DNA of 14,061 bases from CAVZLD01 sp964522605 (GCA_964522605.1 CAZFWV010000165.1:1-14061); one strand, 5' to 3'. Positions 5,190 through 13,834 are shown, numbered from the stretch's first letter. The notes: generated from the sequence alone by a model not told the origin. Program-made: numbers and translations.

Positions 5190-6149
5190 ATGCACATCAA
5201 GCTCTTGAAAGTGTTTTGCGACGTGGCCGCCCGTCGTAGTTTCTCGCGGGGCGCCAAGGAAAATGAAGTTTCCCAATCGGCGGCAAGCCAGATGGTGCAG
5301 CAGTTGGAGGAGCGACTGGGTGTTAAGTTATTGGATCGTTCGAAGAGGCCGCTCGTTCTGACGCCGGAAGGGACCGTTTTCTACCGCGGCTGTCGCAAAC
5401 TCGTCGATCGGTATGCGGCATTGGAAGAGGAGGTTCGGACGCTGCACGAGGAGGTCGCTGGTCGGGTCCGCGTAGCCTCGATCTACTCGGTCGGCTTGAG
5501 TCACATGAACCAGTCCGTTCAGGACTTTCTGGCGCGGTATCCGAAAGCGAATGTACGGATCGAATACCAGCATCCGGATCGGGTTTATGACTTGGTCGAG
5601 CGGGATCAGGCCGACGTGGGGCTGGTCAGTTATCCACAGTCGAGCCGTTCGATCAGTGCGATTGCGTGGCGTGAGGAGCCGATGGTAGTGGTGTGTGCCC
5701 CGGGGCACGAGCTGGCGGACCGGGATCAGATTGAGTTGCGCGAATTGCACGGTCGTCGCATCGTCTCGTTCGACGGCAATCTGCAGATCCGGCGCGAGAT
5801 CGATCGCGCCTTCGGGCACGAGGGTGTTGAGATTCAGGTGGTGATGGAATTTGACAACACGGAGACGATCAAGCGGGCAATTGAAATCAACGCAGGGATT
5901 GGGTTGCTTCCAGCACCGACGGTGGAGCGAGAGGTCGCATCGGGTACGTTAGCTGCGATCCCGCTGCGTGGTGCGGCGTTGAGTCGTCCTCTGGGAATCA
6001 TTCAGCGGCGCGGCAAGGAGCAATCCCGTACGTCGCGTCAGTTCGTGGATTTTTTGCTGCGAGACGTCAGCTGCTTGTCCGACGCGAAGAGTTCTTTAGG
6101 CGGGCAGCGAGAAGCTTCGGCAGTCGTTTCGGCGTGGGAAGAACGGTGA
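5190..6149 (+). CDS. LysR-type regulator, probably of gltBD
   Basis: A 319-residue LysR-type transcriptional regulator acting as a cytoplasmic DNA-binding oligomer. Residues 1-60 form the winged helix-turn-helix: FCDVAARRSFSRGAKENEVS, then SAASQMVQQLEERLGVKLL and the wing RSKRPLVLTPEG. Residues about 62-85 are the linker helix, and about 90-295 the periplasmic-binding-protein-like effector domain (GRVRVASIYSVGL, DVGLVSYP, EINAGIGLLPAPTVEREVASG). Length is normal. No strong ribosome-binding site precedes the ATG at 5190. The stop is only 6 bases from the gltB start, so the two genes are almost certainly co-transcribed. By analogy with GltC, the LysR activator of gltAB in Bacillus subtilis, it probably controls glutamate synthase. 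In B. subtilis, however, gltC is divergent rather than leading the operon. The effector is not evident; 2-oxoglutarate or a nitrogen signal would be a guess. Confidence 0.92.
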   Translation: MHIKLLKVFCDVAARRSFSRGAKENEVSQSAASQMVQQLEERLGVKLLDRSKRPLVLTPEGTVFYRGCRKLVDRYAALEEEVRTLHEEVAGRVRVASIYSVGLSHMNQSVQDFLARYPKANVRIEYQHPDRVYDLVERDQADVGLVSYPQSSRSISAIAWREEPMVVVCAPGHELADRDQIELRELHGRRIVSFDGNLQIRREIDRAFGHEGVEIQVVMEFDNTETIKRAIEINAGIGLLPAPTVEREVASGTLAAIPLRGAALSRPLGIIQRRGKEQSRTSRQFVDFLLRDVSCLSDAKSSLGGQREASAVVSAWEER

Positions 6150-6155
6150 AATAGT

Positions 6156-9100
6156 ATGCAGATTCAGAATCGTTACGGTTACCCGGAAAAGCACGGACTG
6201 TACGACCCGGCCTTTGAGAAAGACAGTTGTGGTGTTGGGTTTGTGGCCCACATCAAGGGTCTGCGCAGCCATCAGGTGGTGCGCGACGCCGATCAAGTGC
6301 TGCGCAACATGGACCACCGCGGTGCCTGTGGATGTGAAGCGAACACGGGGGATGGCGCGGGAATCCTGACCGCTTTGCCTCACGAGTTTCTGCAGAAGGT
6401 TGCGAAAGTCGACCTGCGCGCCGATCTGCCGGAACCGGGGCAGTTTGCGGCGGGCGTGGTCTTTTTGCCGCAGCACGAGCAGGAGCGACTGCAGTGCAAG
6501 AAGGTGGTGGAGCAGATCATTGCTGAACAAGGACAGCGGCTCGTTGGCTGGCGGAAAGTTCCGACGGAAGGACGGAAGGCTCAGGTTGGACCGACGGCGC
6601 TGCAGAGCGAGCCGTTCATTGAGCAACTGTTCGTCGCGGCCGGACCGCGGCTGGCCGGCGAAGCGTTCGAACGCCAGTTGTATCTGATTCGCAAACGCGC
6701 CAGCCATGCGTTGCGAGGCAATTCCAAGTTGCAGCAGCGCAAGATGTTCTACATCAACAGCCTCTCCACCAAGGTGTTGATCTACAAGGGAATGCTCATG
6801 TCGTGGCAGTTGCTCGACTACTACCCCGACCTGAAAGACGCCGACTACACGACGCACCTGGCGATGGTCCATTCGCGCTTCTCGACAAATACGTTTCCTA
6901 GTTGGGATCGCGCGCAGCCAAATCGTTTTATGAGTCACAACGGCGAGATCAACACGCTGCGGGGCAACATGAACTGGATGCGGGCCCGAGAAGGCGTGGT
7001 CCGCAGCAGCCTGTTCGGGGACGAATTGCCGAAGCTGTTTCCGATTGTCGAGCCCGACTGTTCGGACAGCGGAACGTTCGACAACGTGCTGGAATTCATG
7101 TTGATGACCGGTCGAACGCTTCAGGAAGCGGTCATGATGATGATTCCCGAAGCCTGGCAGAACCATGAATCGATGCCCGAAGGAAAGCGGTCGTTCTACG
7201 AATACCATTCCTGTTTGATGGAGCCGTGGGATGGTCCAGCCTCGATCGTGTTTACCGACGGTCACGTGATCGGCGCCGTGCTCGATCGAAACGGACTGCG
7301 GCCCTCACGCTACTACTTGACGCACGATGATCGCGTAATCATGGCCAGCGAAGTCGGTGTGTTGCCCGTGGATCCGTCCTTGGTGAAAGAGAAGGGGCGT
7401 CTGCAGCCGGGGAGAATGTTCCTGGTGGATTTTGAGCAGGGCGCTCTGATTCCGGATGCGCAGCTGAAGCAGGAATTTGCGGATCGACGGCCGTACGGTG
7501 AATGGTTGCAGCGCGAACGGATTCGTTTGCAGGATCTCAAGCCCACCGAGCAGCCGCACGGTTTCTATCCCGACACGCTCGTCCAGCGAATGCAGGCTTT
7601 CGGTTACACGACCGAGACGATGCAGTTCATGTTGTTGCCGCTTGTTCAGCAATTGCGCGACCCCGTGGGCTCGATGGGGAACGACTCGTCGCTCGCCTGC
7701 CTGTCCGATCAGCCGCGAATGCTGTACGACTATTTCAAGCAACTGTTCGCTCAAGTGACGAATCCCGCCATCGATTCGATTCGCGAAGAAATCATCATGT
7801 CGCTCGAGTGCTACATCGGGCCGGAAGCGAATCTTTTGGAGACGACGCCCGAGAATGCCCATCGGCTGCTGGTACCTCATCCGATCCTGACGAACGAGGA
7901 ACTCATCGCGCTGAAGCAGATCGACAGTCTGCCGGGCGGCCGCGGCTGGAAGACACGCACAATCGACATGACGTGGCCACGGAGTGCCGGGAAGCCAGGC
8001 ATGGTGGCCGCGCTCGATCGGATCTGTAGTGAAGGTGAAGCGGCTATCGACGAAGGCTACAGCCTGATCGTCCTGTCCGATGCACGCGTCAGCGCCGATC
8101 GCATCGGTGTGAGTGCGTTGCTGGCCGTCGGTGCCTTGCATCACCACCTGGTTCGTCAAGCGAAACGCACGCGGATCGGGATCATTGTCGAAACGGGTGA
8201 AGCACGGGAAGTGCATCACCATTGCCTGCTCGTTGGTTACGGCGCCGACGCGATCAACCCCTATCTGGCCTTTGAAGCACTTTGGCAGGCGCAACGCGAT
8301 GGTCTGCTGCCGGCGGATCTGTCCGACAGCAAAATCGTCGCCAGCTATCGCAAGGGCGTCGCCAAGGGCATGCTGAAGGTGATGGCCAAAATGGGCATCT
8401 CGACCCTGCAGTCCTACAAGGGAGCTCAGATCTTTGAGGCCGTGGGTTTGCAGGACGAGGTGATTCAGCGATGCTTCACCGGGACGGCCAGTCGAATTCA
8501 AGGCGTCGGCTTTGACATCCTGGCGGAAGAGTTGATGCGTCGCCACTTCATCGGCTATCCCCAGCGTCCGGAAGAGTATCTGCCGACATTGCCCAATGTG
8601 GGAGAATTCCACTGGCGCGCCGATGGCGAGCGACACATGTGGGATCCTCCGTCAATCGCCGACTTGCAGGTCAGCGCCCGCACCAACAATCAGGAAGTGT
8701 ATCGCCGGTTTGCCGAGCATGCCAATCGAGACGCGCGGACCCGCTGTGCGTTGCGCGGTCTGCTGAAGATCAAGACCGGTTCCGCCGGAGGGCCGATCCC
8801 GATCGAGGAAGTCGAATCGGCGAAGGAGATCGTCAAACGGTTCTGTACCGGAGCAATGAGCTTCGGATCGATCTCGGCGGAAGCGCACGAAACCTTGGCG
8901 ATTGCGATGAACCGCCTGGGAGGCAAGAGCAATACCGGCGAAGGGGGCGAAGAGCCGGAACGCTGGACACTCGATCCGTCAGGCGATTCCCGCCGCAGCG
9001 CGATCAAGCAGGTGGCCTCTGGTCGCTTCGGTGTCACGATCAATTACCTCACCAATGCCGATGAGATTCAGATCAAGATCTCTCAGGGGGCCAAGCCGGG

Positions 9101-10769
9101 TGAGGGCGGTGAATTGCCGGGGCGAAAGGTCGATGAGCGCATTGCGCGAGTCCGTTACTCGACTCCCGGCGTCGGATTGATCAGCCCGCCGCCACACCAT
9201 GACATCTATTCGATTGAAGATCTCAAACAACTGATCCATGATTTGAAGAATGCCAACCCGTCCGCGCGAATCAGTGTCAAGCTCGTGTCGGAAGTGGGAG
9301 TCGGCACCGTCGCCGCCGGAGTCGCGAAGGGGTATGCCGATCACATCCTGATTTCCGGCGATAGTGGCGGTACCGGCGCATCACCCTTAACCAGCATCAA
9401 ACATGCCGGTTTGCCCTGGGAACTGGGGATTGCCGAAACACACCAGACTCTCGTCATGAACGACCTTCGCTCGCGAGTCGTTCTGCAGACGGACGGTCAG
9501 CTAAAGACGGGCCGCGATGTGGTCATTGCCGCGCTGTTGGGCGCGGAGGAGTTCGGCTTCAGCACCGCTCCGCTGATCACGCTCGGTTGCATCATGATGC
9601 GCAAGTGCCACCTGAACACCTGTCCGGTCGGGATTGCGACGCAGGACCCCGTGCTACGTTCGAAATTCGCCGGACGTCCTGAGCATGTCGTGAATTATCT
9701 GTTCATGGTTGCCGAGGAGGCACGAGAGTTCATGGCACAGATGGGATTCCGCACCATCAACGAGATGATCGGGCGCGTGGACTGCCTCGAAATCGACGAT
9801 GCGGTGACGCACTGGAAGTCGGACGGTTTGGATTTAACACCGATTCTGACTCCCGCCGCCAAGCCGCATCCCGAAGTTGGTGTGTTCAAGCAGATCGAGC
9901 AGGATCATGGGCTCGATAAAGCGCTCGACAATCAACTGCTGGAGTTGGCTCGCCCGGCGATTGACGAAGGAAAGCCGGTCCAGATCGAGTTGCCGATTGT
10001 GAATACGAATCGTACGGTCGGGACGATCCTCAGCCATCACGTGGCCAAGAAAAATGGTCTGACGATGCTGCCGGAGGATACGATTCACGTCAAGTTCCAC
10101 GGTTCCGCCGGTCAGAGCTTCGCCGCCTTTCTTGGGCAAGGGATCACGTTCGAACTCGAAGGCGATGCCAACGATTACGTGGGTAAAGGCCTGTCAGGTG
10201 GAAAGCTGATCATCTATCCGCCACGCGAAAGTTCGTTCGTGCCGGAGGAAAATATTCTGGTCGGCAATGTTGTGCTCTACGGAGCCACCGGCGGCTATGC
10301 CTTCTTCCGTGGACGGGCGGCCGAGCGATTCTGCGTGCGAAACAGCGGTGCCTGGGCGGTGATCGAAGGCGTGGGCGACCACGGTTGTGAATATATGACC
10401 GGCGGTCGTGCCGTGATCCTGGGGCCGACCGGCCGAAACTTCGCGGCGGGAATGAGCGGTGGAATCGCGTATGTCCTGGCCGATCACGACACGTTTCGCG
10501 ACTTCCACTGCAATCTTGGGATGGTCGAATTGGAACGAGTCGAATTGGATCAGAATATCAGCGAACTGTGCGAATTGATCGAGATGCACCATCGATACAC
10601 GCAGTCGACCATTGCCGAATCGCTGCTGGCGAATTGGCCCGCTGCCGTCGATCGATTCGTGAAAGTTATGCCGATCGACTACAAACGCGTGCTCCAAGAA
10701 CGCGAACAGCATGATGAGGAAGCTGAGTCGCCGGTGCATAGCGTTCCCGATAACCACGACAAATACTGA
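6156..10769 (+). CDS. gltB: Glutamate synthase (NADPH), large subunit
   Basis: A 1537-residue cytoplasmic flavoprotein. It hydrolyses glutamine, channels the ammonia internally and adds it to 2-oxoglutarate, giving two glutamates. The N-terminus is a 24-residue propeptide before C25 (in DSCGVGFVAH), the N-terminal nucleophile exposed by processing. Domains: class II glutamine amidotransferase about 25-430 (DHRGACG, SRFSTNT, HNGEINT near 261-267); central domain about 475-790; FMN-binding synthase domain about 850-1210 with TGAMSFGSIS, GEGGE and K1042. The [3Fe-4S] ligands are C1145, C1151 and C1156 (C-X5-C-X4-C, ending CPVGIATQDP). The C-terminal GXGXG beta-helix is about 1280-1480 (GATGGYAFFRGRAAERF). 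Length and all key residues are as expected for the family. It lies 6 bases after the regulator and 81 bases before gltD, and has only a weak ribosome-binding site within the regulator's 3' end. Confidence 0.98.
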   Translation: MQIQNRYGYPEKHGLYDPAFEKDSCGVGFVAHIKGLRSHQVVRDADQVLRNMDHRGACGCEANTGDGAGILTALPHEFLQKVAKVDLRADLPEPGQFAAGVVFLPQHEQERLQCKKVVEQIIAEQGQRLVGWRKVPTEGRKAQVGPTALQSEPFIEQLFVAAGPRLAGEAFERQLYLIRKRASHALRGNSKLQQRKMFYINSLSTKVLIYKGMLMSWQLLDYYPDLKDADYTTHLAMVHSRFSTNTFPSWDRAQPNRFMSHNGEINTLRGNMNWMRAREGVVRSSLFGDELPKLFPIVEPDCSDSGTFDNVLEFMLMTGRTLQEAVMMMIPEAWQNHESMPEGKRSFYEYHSCLMEPWDGPASIVFTDGHVIGAVLDRNGLRPSRYYLTHDDRVIMASEVGVLPVDPSLVKEKGRLQPGRMFLVDFEQGALIPDAQLKQEFADRRPYGEWLQRERIRLQDLKPTEQPHGFYPDTLVQRMQAFGYTTETMQFMLLPLVQQLRDPVGSMGNDSSLACLSDQPRMLYDYFKQLFAQVTNPAIDSIREEIIMSLECYIGPEANLLETTPENAHRLLVPHPILTNEELIALKQIDSLPGGRGWKTRTIDMTWPRSAGKPGMVAALDRICSEGEAAIDEGYSLIVLSDARVSADRIGVSALLAVGALHHHLVRQAKRTRIGIIVETGEAREVHHHCLLVGYGADAINPYLAFEALWQAQRDGLLPADLSDSKIVASYRKGVAKGMLKVMAKMGISTLQSYKGAQIFEAVGLQDEVIQRCFTGTASRIQGVGFDILAEELMRRHFIGYPQRPEEYLPTLPNVGEFHWRADGERHMWDPPSIADLQVSARTNNQEVYRRFAEHANRDARTRCALRGLLKIKTGSAGGPIPIEEVESAKEIVKRFCTGAMSFGSISAEAHETLAIAMNRLGGKSNTGEGGEEPERWTLDPSGDSRRSAIKQVASGRFGVTINYLTNADEIQIKISQGAKPGEGGELPGRKVDERIARVRYSTPGVGLISPPPHHDIYSIEDLKQLIHDLKNANPSARISVKLVSEVGVGTVAAGVAKGYADHILISGDSGGTGASPLTSIKHAGLPWELGIAETHQTLVMNDLRSRVVLQTDGQLKTGRDVVIAALLGAEEFGFSTAPLITLGCIMMRKCHLNTCPVGIATQDPVLRSKFAGRPEHVVNYLFMVAEEAREFMAQMGFRTINEMIGRVDCLEIDDAVTHWKSDGLDLTPILTPAAKPHPEVGVFKQIEQDHGLDKALDNQLLELARPAIDEGKPVQIELPIVNTNRTVGTILSHHVAKKNGLTMLPEDTIHVKFHGSAGQSFAAFLGQGITFELEGDANDYVGKGLSGGKLIIYPPRESSFVPEENILVGNVVLYGATGGYAFFRGRAAERFCVRNSGAWAVIEGVGDHGCEYMTGGRAVILGPTGRNFAAGMSGGIAYVLADHDTFRDFHCNLGMVELERVELDQNISELCELIEMHHRYTQSTIAESLLANWPAAVDRFVKVMPIDYKRVLQEREQHDEEAESPVHSVPDNHDKY

Positions 10770-10850
10770 TCGATCACGGCTTGCTCGGAGAATCTGCCTC
10801 CCGGGTTCGCCAATCCTGTAAACGACTTCCACCTTTAGGGTCACGATACC

Positions 10851-12434
10851 ATGGGTAAACCGACCGGGTTCAAAGAGTTTCCACGGCAGCCGGTTCCCTA
10901 CCGGAGTCCTCGCGAACGGGCGAACGACTATCTGGAGATCTTCTCCGAACCAAAGGAGCCGCTACTGCGCAATCAGGGTGCGCGCTGCATGGATTGTGGA
11001 GTGCCTTTCTGCCAGTCGGAGCACGGCTGCCCGATCGATAACCTGATTCCCGAGTGGAACGATCTGGTCTATCAGGGTCGTTGGCGAGATGCGCTCGATC
11101 GGCTGCACAAGACGAACAATTTTCCGGAGTTTACCGGGCGAACCTGTCCGGCGCCCTGCGAAGGTGCCTGTGTGCTTGGAATTACCGATCCGCCGGTCAC
11201 GATCAAGAACATCGAGAACGCGATTATTGATCGCGGCTGGGAAGAGGGCTGGATCGTGCCGCATCCGCCGACGCACCGAACCGGACGTCAGGTCGCCGTT
11301 GTCGGTTCGGGACCGGCGGGACTGGCGGCTGCGGCCCAATTGAACTCCGCCGGACACACCGTCACGGTCTACGAACGGGCGGATCGTCTGGGAGGATTGC
11401 TGATGTACGGCATTCCCAACATGAAACTCGATAAAAGGGTGGTGTTGCGACGGATCAATCTGCTCCGCGAGGAGGGTGTCAAGTTCGTGACCGGCGCGCA
11501 CGTCGGACGTCTTGAAGACTTTCCGCCGGGCCATATGACCCAGATCATGCAGGAAGCCAACTGTCCGATCCAGTTCATTGATCCAAAGCAGTTGATGGAG
11601 GAAAACGATGCGTTGCTGTTGGCCACAGGGGCGACCCGACCGTTCGACCCGGTGGCCCGCTGTCCGGGACGAGATTTGCAGGGGATCTACTTCGCGATGG
11701 ATTTCCTGACGCGGAATACCAAGAGTTTGCTCGATTCTCAGCTGGACGACCAGAAGTTCATTTCCGCAAAAAACAAGGATGTGATCGTGATTGGTGGTGG
11801 AGATACGGGGGCCGACTGTATCGGAACGTCGCTCCGCCACGGATGTCGATCGGTCGTCAATTTCGAGCTTCTCGATCGTCCGCCCGCCGAGCGCGCAGCA
11901 GACAATCCTTGGCCGCTCTGGCCGCGGATCTTCCGCGTGGATTACTCGCATGCGGAGGCCGAATCGCGGTTCGGCAGCGATCCGAGAATCTATTCGGTGC
12001 TGACGAAGGAATTCCTCAACGATGGTCAGGGAAGCGTGTGTGGGGTCCGCACCGTGCAAGTCGACTGGTCGCGCCCCGGGGAGCGGGCTCCGTTCAGCGA
12101 AGTCGCCGGTTCCGAGAAAGACTGGCCTGCCGACCTGATCCTGCTGGCGACCGGCTTCGTCGGGCCGGAGAAATCGATTGGCGAGATGCTGGGTCTGGCG
12201 ACCGACCAGCCGCGCGGCGCCTGGGAGACTTTTCGGGCGGAACACGGGAAGTTCGCGACCAACCAGCCTGGCGTGTTCGTGGCCGGTGACTGCCGGCGCG
12301 GTCAGTCGCTTGTGGTCTGGGCGATCAATGAAGGCCGGGGCGCAGCCCGGGCGATCGATGTCTACTTGATGGGGTCGAGCAGCCTGCCCGCTCCCGGCAT
12401 CAGCCTGGGAGCAAGCCTCGCCGCGACGTCGTAG
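10851..12434 (+). CDS. gltD: Glutamate synthase (NADPH), small subunit
   Basis: A 527-residue FAD- and NADPH-binding subunit that passes electrons from NADPH through FAD and two [4Fe-4S] clusters to GltB. The N-terminal cluster region carries C46, C49, C54 and C60 (RCMDCGVPFCQSEHGCP) and C99, C103 and C107 (TCPAPCEGAC). The FAD fold begins VAVVGSGPAGLAAA (148-161). The NADPH fold is VIVIGGGDTGADC (311-323), and the closing FAD motif is GVFVAGD to GRGAA (474-499). It is longer than typical bacterial GltD (about 470-490 residues): an insertion of roughly 20-25 residues lies at about 222-247, between GAHVG and the DALLLATGATRP segment, and the C-terminus has a short tail. The start ATG at 10851 matches the family N-terminus (GFKEFPRQ), though the ribosome-binding site is weak (AGGG about 11 bases upstream). 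Part of the regulator-gltB-gltD unit. Confidence 0.97.
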   Translation: MGKPTGFKEFPRQPVPYRSPRERANDYLEIFSEPKEPLLRNQGARCMDCGVPFCQSEHGCPIDNLIPEWNDLVYQGRWRDALDRLHKTNNFPEFTGRTCPAPCEGACVLGITDPPVTIKNIENAIIDRGWEEGWIVPHPPTHRTGRQVAVVGSGPAGLAAAAQLNSAGHTVTVYERADRLGGLLMYGIPNMKLDKRVVLRRINLLREEGVKFVTGAHVGRLEDFPPGHMTQIMQEANCPIQFIDPKQLMEENDALLLATGATRPFDPVARCPGRDLQGIYFAMDFLTRNTKSLLDSQLDDQKFISAKNKDVIVIGGGDTGADCIGTSLRHGCRSVVNFELLDRPPAERAADNPWPLWPRIFRVDYSHAEAESRFGSDPRIYSVLTKEFLNDGQGSVCGVRTVQVDWSRPGERAPFSEVAGSEKDWPADLILLATGFVGPEKSIGEMLGLATDQPRGAWETFRAEHGKFATNQPGVFVAGDCRRGQSLVVWAINEGRGAARAIDVYLMGSSSLPAPGISLGASLAATS

Positions 12435-12458
12435 TGTTGGGTCAAAGCTCAGGAACGG

Positions 12459-12542
12459 CTCAGAAACAACTTCCTCGTTTAACCGCGCGGGCGTCGCCCC
12501 GCGGGGGGCTTTCGCGGCCCGCGGGGCACGCGGTTAAACGAG
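12459..12542 (+). repeat. GTTTAACCGCG hairpin repeat, copy 1
   Basis: An outer 14-bp perfect stem pairs CTCGTTTAACCGCG (12474-12487) with CGCGGTTAAACGAG (12529-12542). An inner 10-bp stem pairs GCCCCGCGGG (12496-12505) with CCCGCGGGGC (12518-12527). The lead-in CTCAGAAACAACTTC (12459-12473) is shared with copy 2. It starts 25 bases after the gltD stop and could act as a terminator or 3'-end stabiliser. It lacks a U-tract, so it is not a classic intrinsic terminator. REP-like or MITE-like in character. Confidence 0.8.
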
Positions 12543-12618
12543 AGGACCGAGATGCCGAATTAATTTCTGAGTCCGTCCCGAATCGTGCGGGGTTGGAGAC
12601 CTTCGCAAAGCGTGCGCC

Positions 12619-12646
12619 CTTGCCGTTCCAGGCCGCGTGTTACAAT
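12619..12646 (+). promoter_or_regulatory. Weak candidate promoter of the radical-SAM gene
   Basis: CTTGCC (12619-12624) and TACAAT (12641-12646) are separated by 16 bases; TTGCCG with a 15-base gap is the alternative. The -10 is good and the -35 poor. Just downstream GGTCCG-aagtttag-CGGACC can form a 6-bp stem (12652-12671) in the leader. The gene start is at 12711. Confidence 0.3.
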
Positions 12647-12710
12647 TGCTTGGTCCGAAGTTTAGCGGACCGTTTCCGGCGGACCTGACGTCGAATCCGG
12701 TGCAGCGTTT

Positions 12711-13673
12711 ATGTTCGAATATGCGGATTCCTCCTTCATCGTTGACTCGTTTCGCCCCGCCTACTTGTCGGTTACGGCAGCACGTTGGTCCGAACTGATC
12801 GAGGAAGGGCGACGCCGCTTGCAGGACTGTCAGGGATGTCCGCGCGATTGTCATGTGAATCGCGTCGAAGGAGAAATCGGGCTCTGCCAAACAGGACGTC
12901 ATGCGCGAGTCGCCAGTGCGGGCGTACACCATGGCGAGGAAGATTGCCTGAGCGGGAGCCGGGGGTCGGGGACGATCTTCTTTGGCGGTTGCAGCCTGCG
13001 ATGCGCCTTCTGTCAGAATTGGGAGATTAGCCAGCTGATCTCCGGATCCTCGTGTTCCGCCGATCGCGTGGCCGCGATCATGCTTCAGTTGCAGGATTGC
13101 GGTTGCCACAACATCAATTTTGTCACGCCCTCGCATTTGGTTCCGCAGATCATCGAGGCGATTGCCGAGGCAGTGTCGCAAGGCTTGAAGCTGCCGATCG
13201 TTTACAATACGAGTGCCTACGACAGCCTGGAATCACTCCGGCTGTTGGACGGTCTCGTCGACATCTACATGCCAGACTTCAAGTTCTGGGATGCGGACAC
13301 AGCAAATCACCTCGCCAGCGCCCCAGACTATCCAACGCGTGCGCGCGATGCGATTCGCGAGATGTATCGCCAGGTTGGACCGCTCCAGTTTCTGCAAGAC
13401 GGAACGGCATGTCGCGGATTGTTGGTCCGCCACCTGGTGATGCCGGGGCAAGTCGAACAGTCGGCATCGATCTTCGAATGGCTCGCACGCGAGATTTCGA
13501 CGGATACTTGTCTGAATATCATGGGCCAGTATCGTCCGGAACATTCCGTAGGTACCGGATACCAGCTGTCTGGCGAGGCCCGTTTTGTCGAAATCAATCG
13601 GCGACCGCGCACCGAGGAGGTGCAGCAGGCTCGAGCTGCCGCCGAATCGACCGGGCTGTGGCGGTTCGCTTAG
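12711..13673 (+). CDS. Radical-SAM protein, PflX/COG1313 family
   Basis: A 320-residue radical-SAM enzyme related to pyruvate-formate-lyase-activating proteins. The family's reaction is not established to my knowledge. The core cluster motif is C94-SLR-C98-AF-C101 in FFGGCSLRCAFCQNWEIS, the C-X3-C-X2-C that binds the SAM-coordinating [4Fe-4S]. Four further cysteines lie before it, C40, C43, C47 and C59 (CQGCPRDC and IGLCQTG), probably a second metal or cluster site typical of this family. The barrel follows: NINFVTPSHLVPQI, YNTSAYDS, VDIYMPDFKFW and LVRHLVMPG. The N-terminus RPAYLSV through the helix to the first CXXC fits the family and supports the ATG at 12711, although no clear ribosome-binding site is present. 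No formate lyase or other glycyl-radical partner is nearby. It is bracketed by the two hairpin repeats and looks monocistronic. Confidence 0.9.
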   Translation: MFEYADSSFIVDSFRPAYLSVTAARWSELIEEGRRRLQDCQGCPRDCHVNRVEGEIGLCQTGRHARVASAGVHHGEEDCLSGSRGSGTIFFGGCSLRCAFCQNWEISQLISGSSCSADRVAAIMLQLQDCGCHNINFVTPSHLVPQIIEAIAEAVSQGLKLPIVYNTSAYDSLESLRLLDGLVDIYMPDFKFWDADTANHLASAPDYPTRARDAIREMYRQVGPLQFLQDGTACRGLLVRHLVMPGQVEQSASIFEWLAREISTDTCLNIMGQYRPEHSVGTGYQLSGEARFVEINRRPRTEEVQQARAAAESTGLWRFA

Positions 13674-13679
13674 ACACGA

Positions 13680-13834
13680 CTCAGAAACAATTTCCTCGTT
13701 TAACCGCGCGGGCGTCGCCCCGCGCGTAGTTTAACCGCGCGGGCGTCGCCCCGCGCGTAGTTTAACCGCGCGGGCATCGCCCCGCGCGTCGGGAGGAATC
13801 TTCCGCGGCCCGCTGGGCACGCGGTTAAACGAGA
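13680..13834 (+). repeat. GTTTAACCGCG hairpin repeat, copy 2, with tripled arm
   Basis: It shares lead-in CTCAGAAACAATTTC (13680-13694) and outer stem CTCGTTTAACCGCG (13695-13708) / CGCGGTTAAACGAG (13820-13833) with copy 1. The left arm is repeated three times as a 31-base unit at 13698-13728, 13729-13759 and 13760-13790. The first two units are identical; the third differs at one internal base (GCATC for GCGTC) and at its last base. Each unit can fold alone as CGCGGG-cgtcgc-CCCGCG. There is no spacer between units. It starts 7 bases after the radical-SAM stop. Confidence 0.85.

Noticed and set aside
6096..8636. Long minus-strand open frames of 389 and 443 residues opposite gltB
   Set aside because: These are antisense shadows caused by gltB codon bias; the opposite frame has all glutamate synthase motifs.
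10962..12245. 427-residue minus-strand open frame opposite gltD
   Set aside because: Antisense shadow of gltD, with no recognisable domain.
12459..12542. Classic Rho-independent terminator after gltD
   Set aside because: The hairpin is strong but is not followed by a T-tract and has long internal loops. It is annotated as a repeat, with a termination role left open.
13698..13790. CRISPR array
   Set aside because: The three 31-base units are directly adjacent with no spacers, and no cas gene is present.
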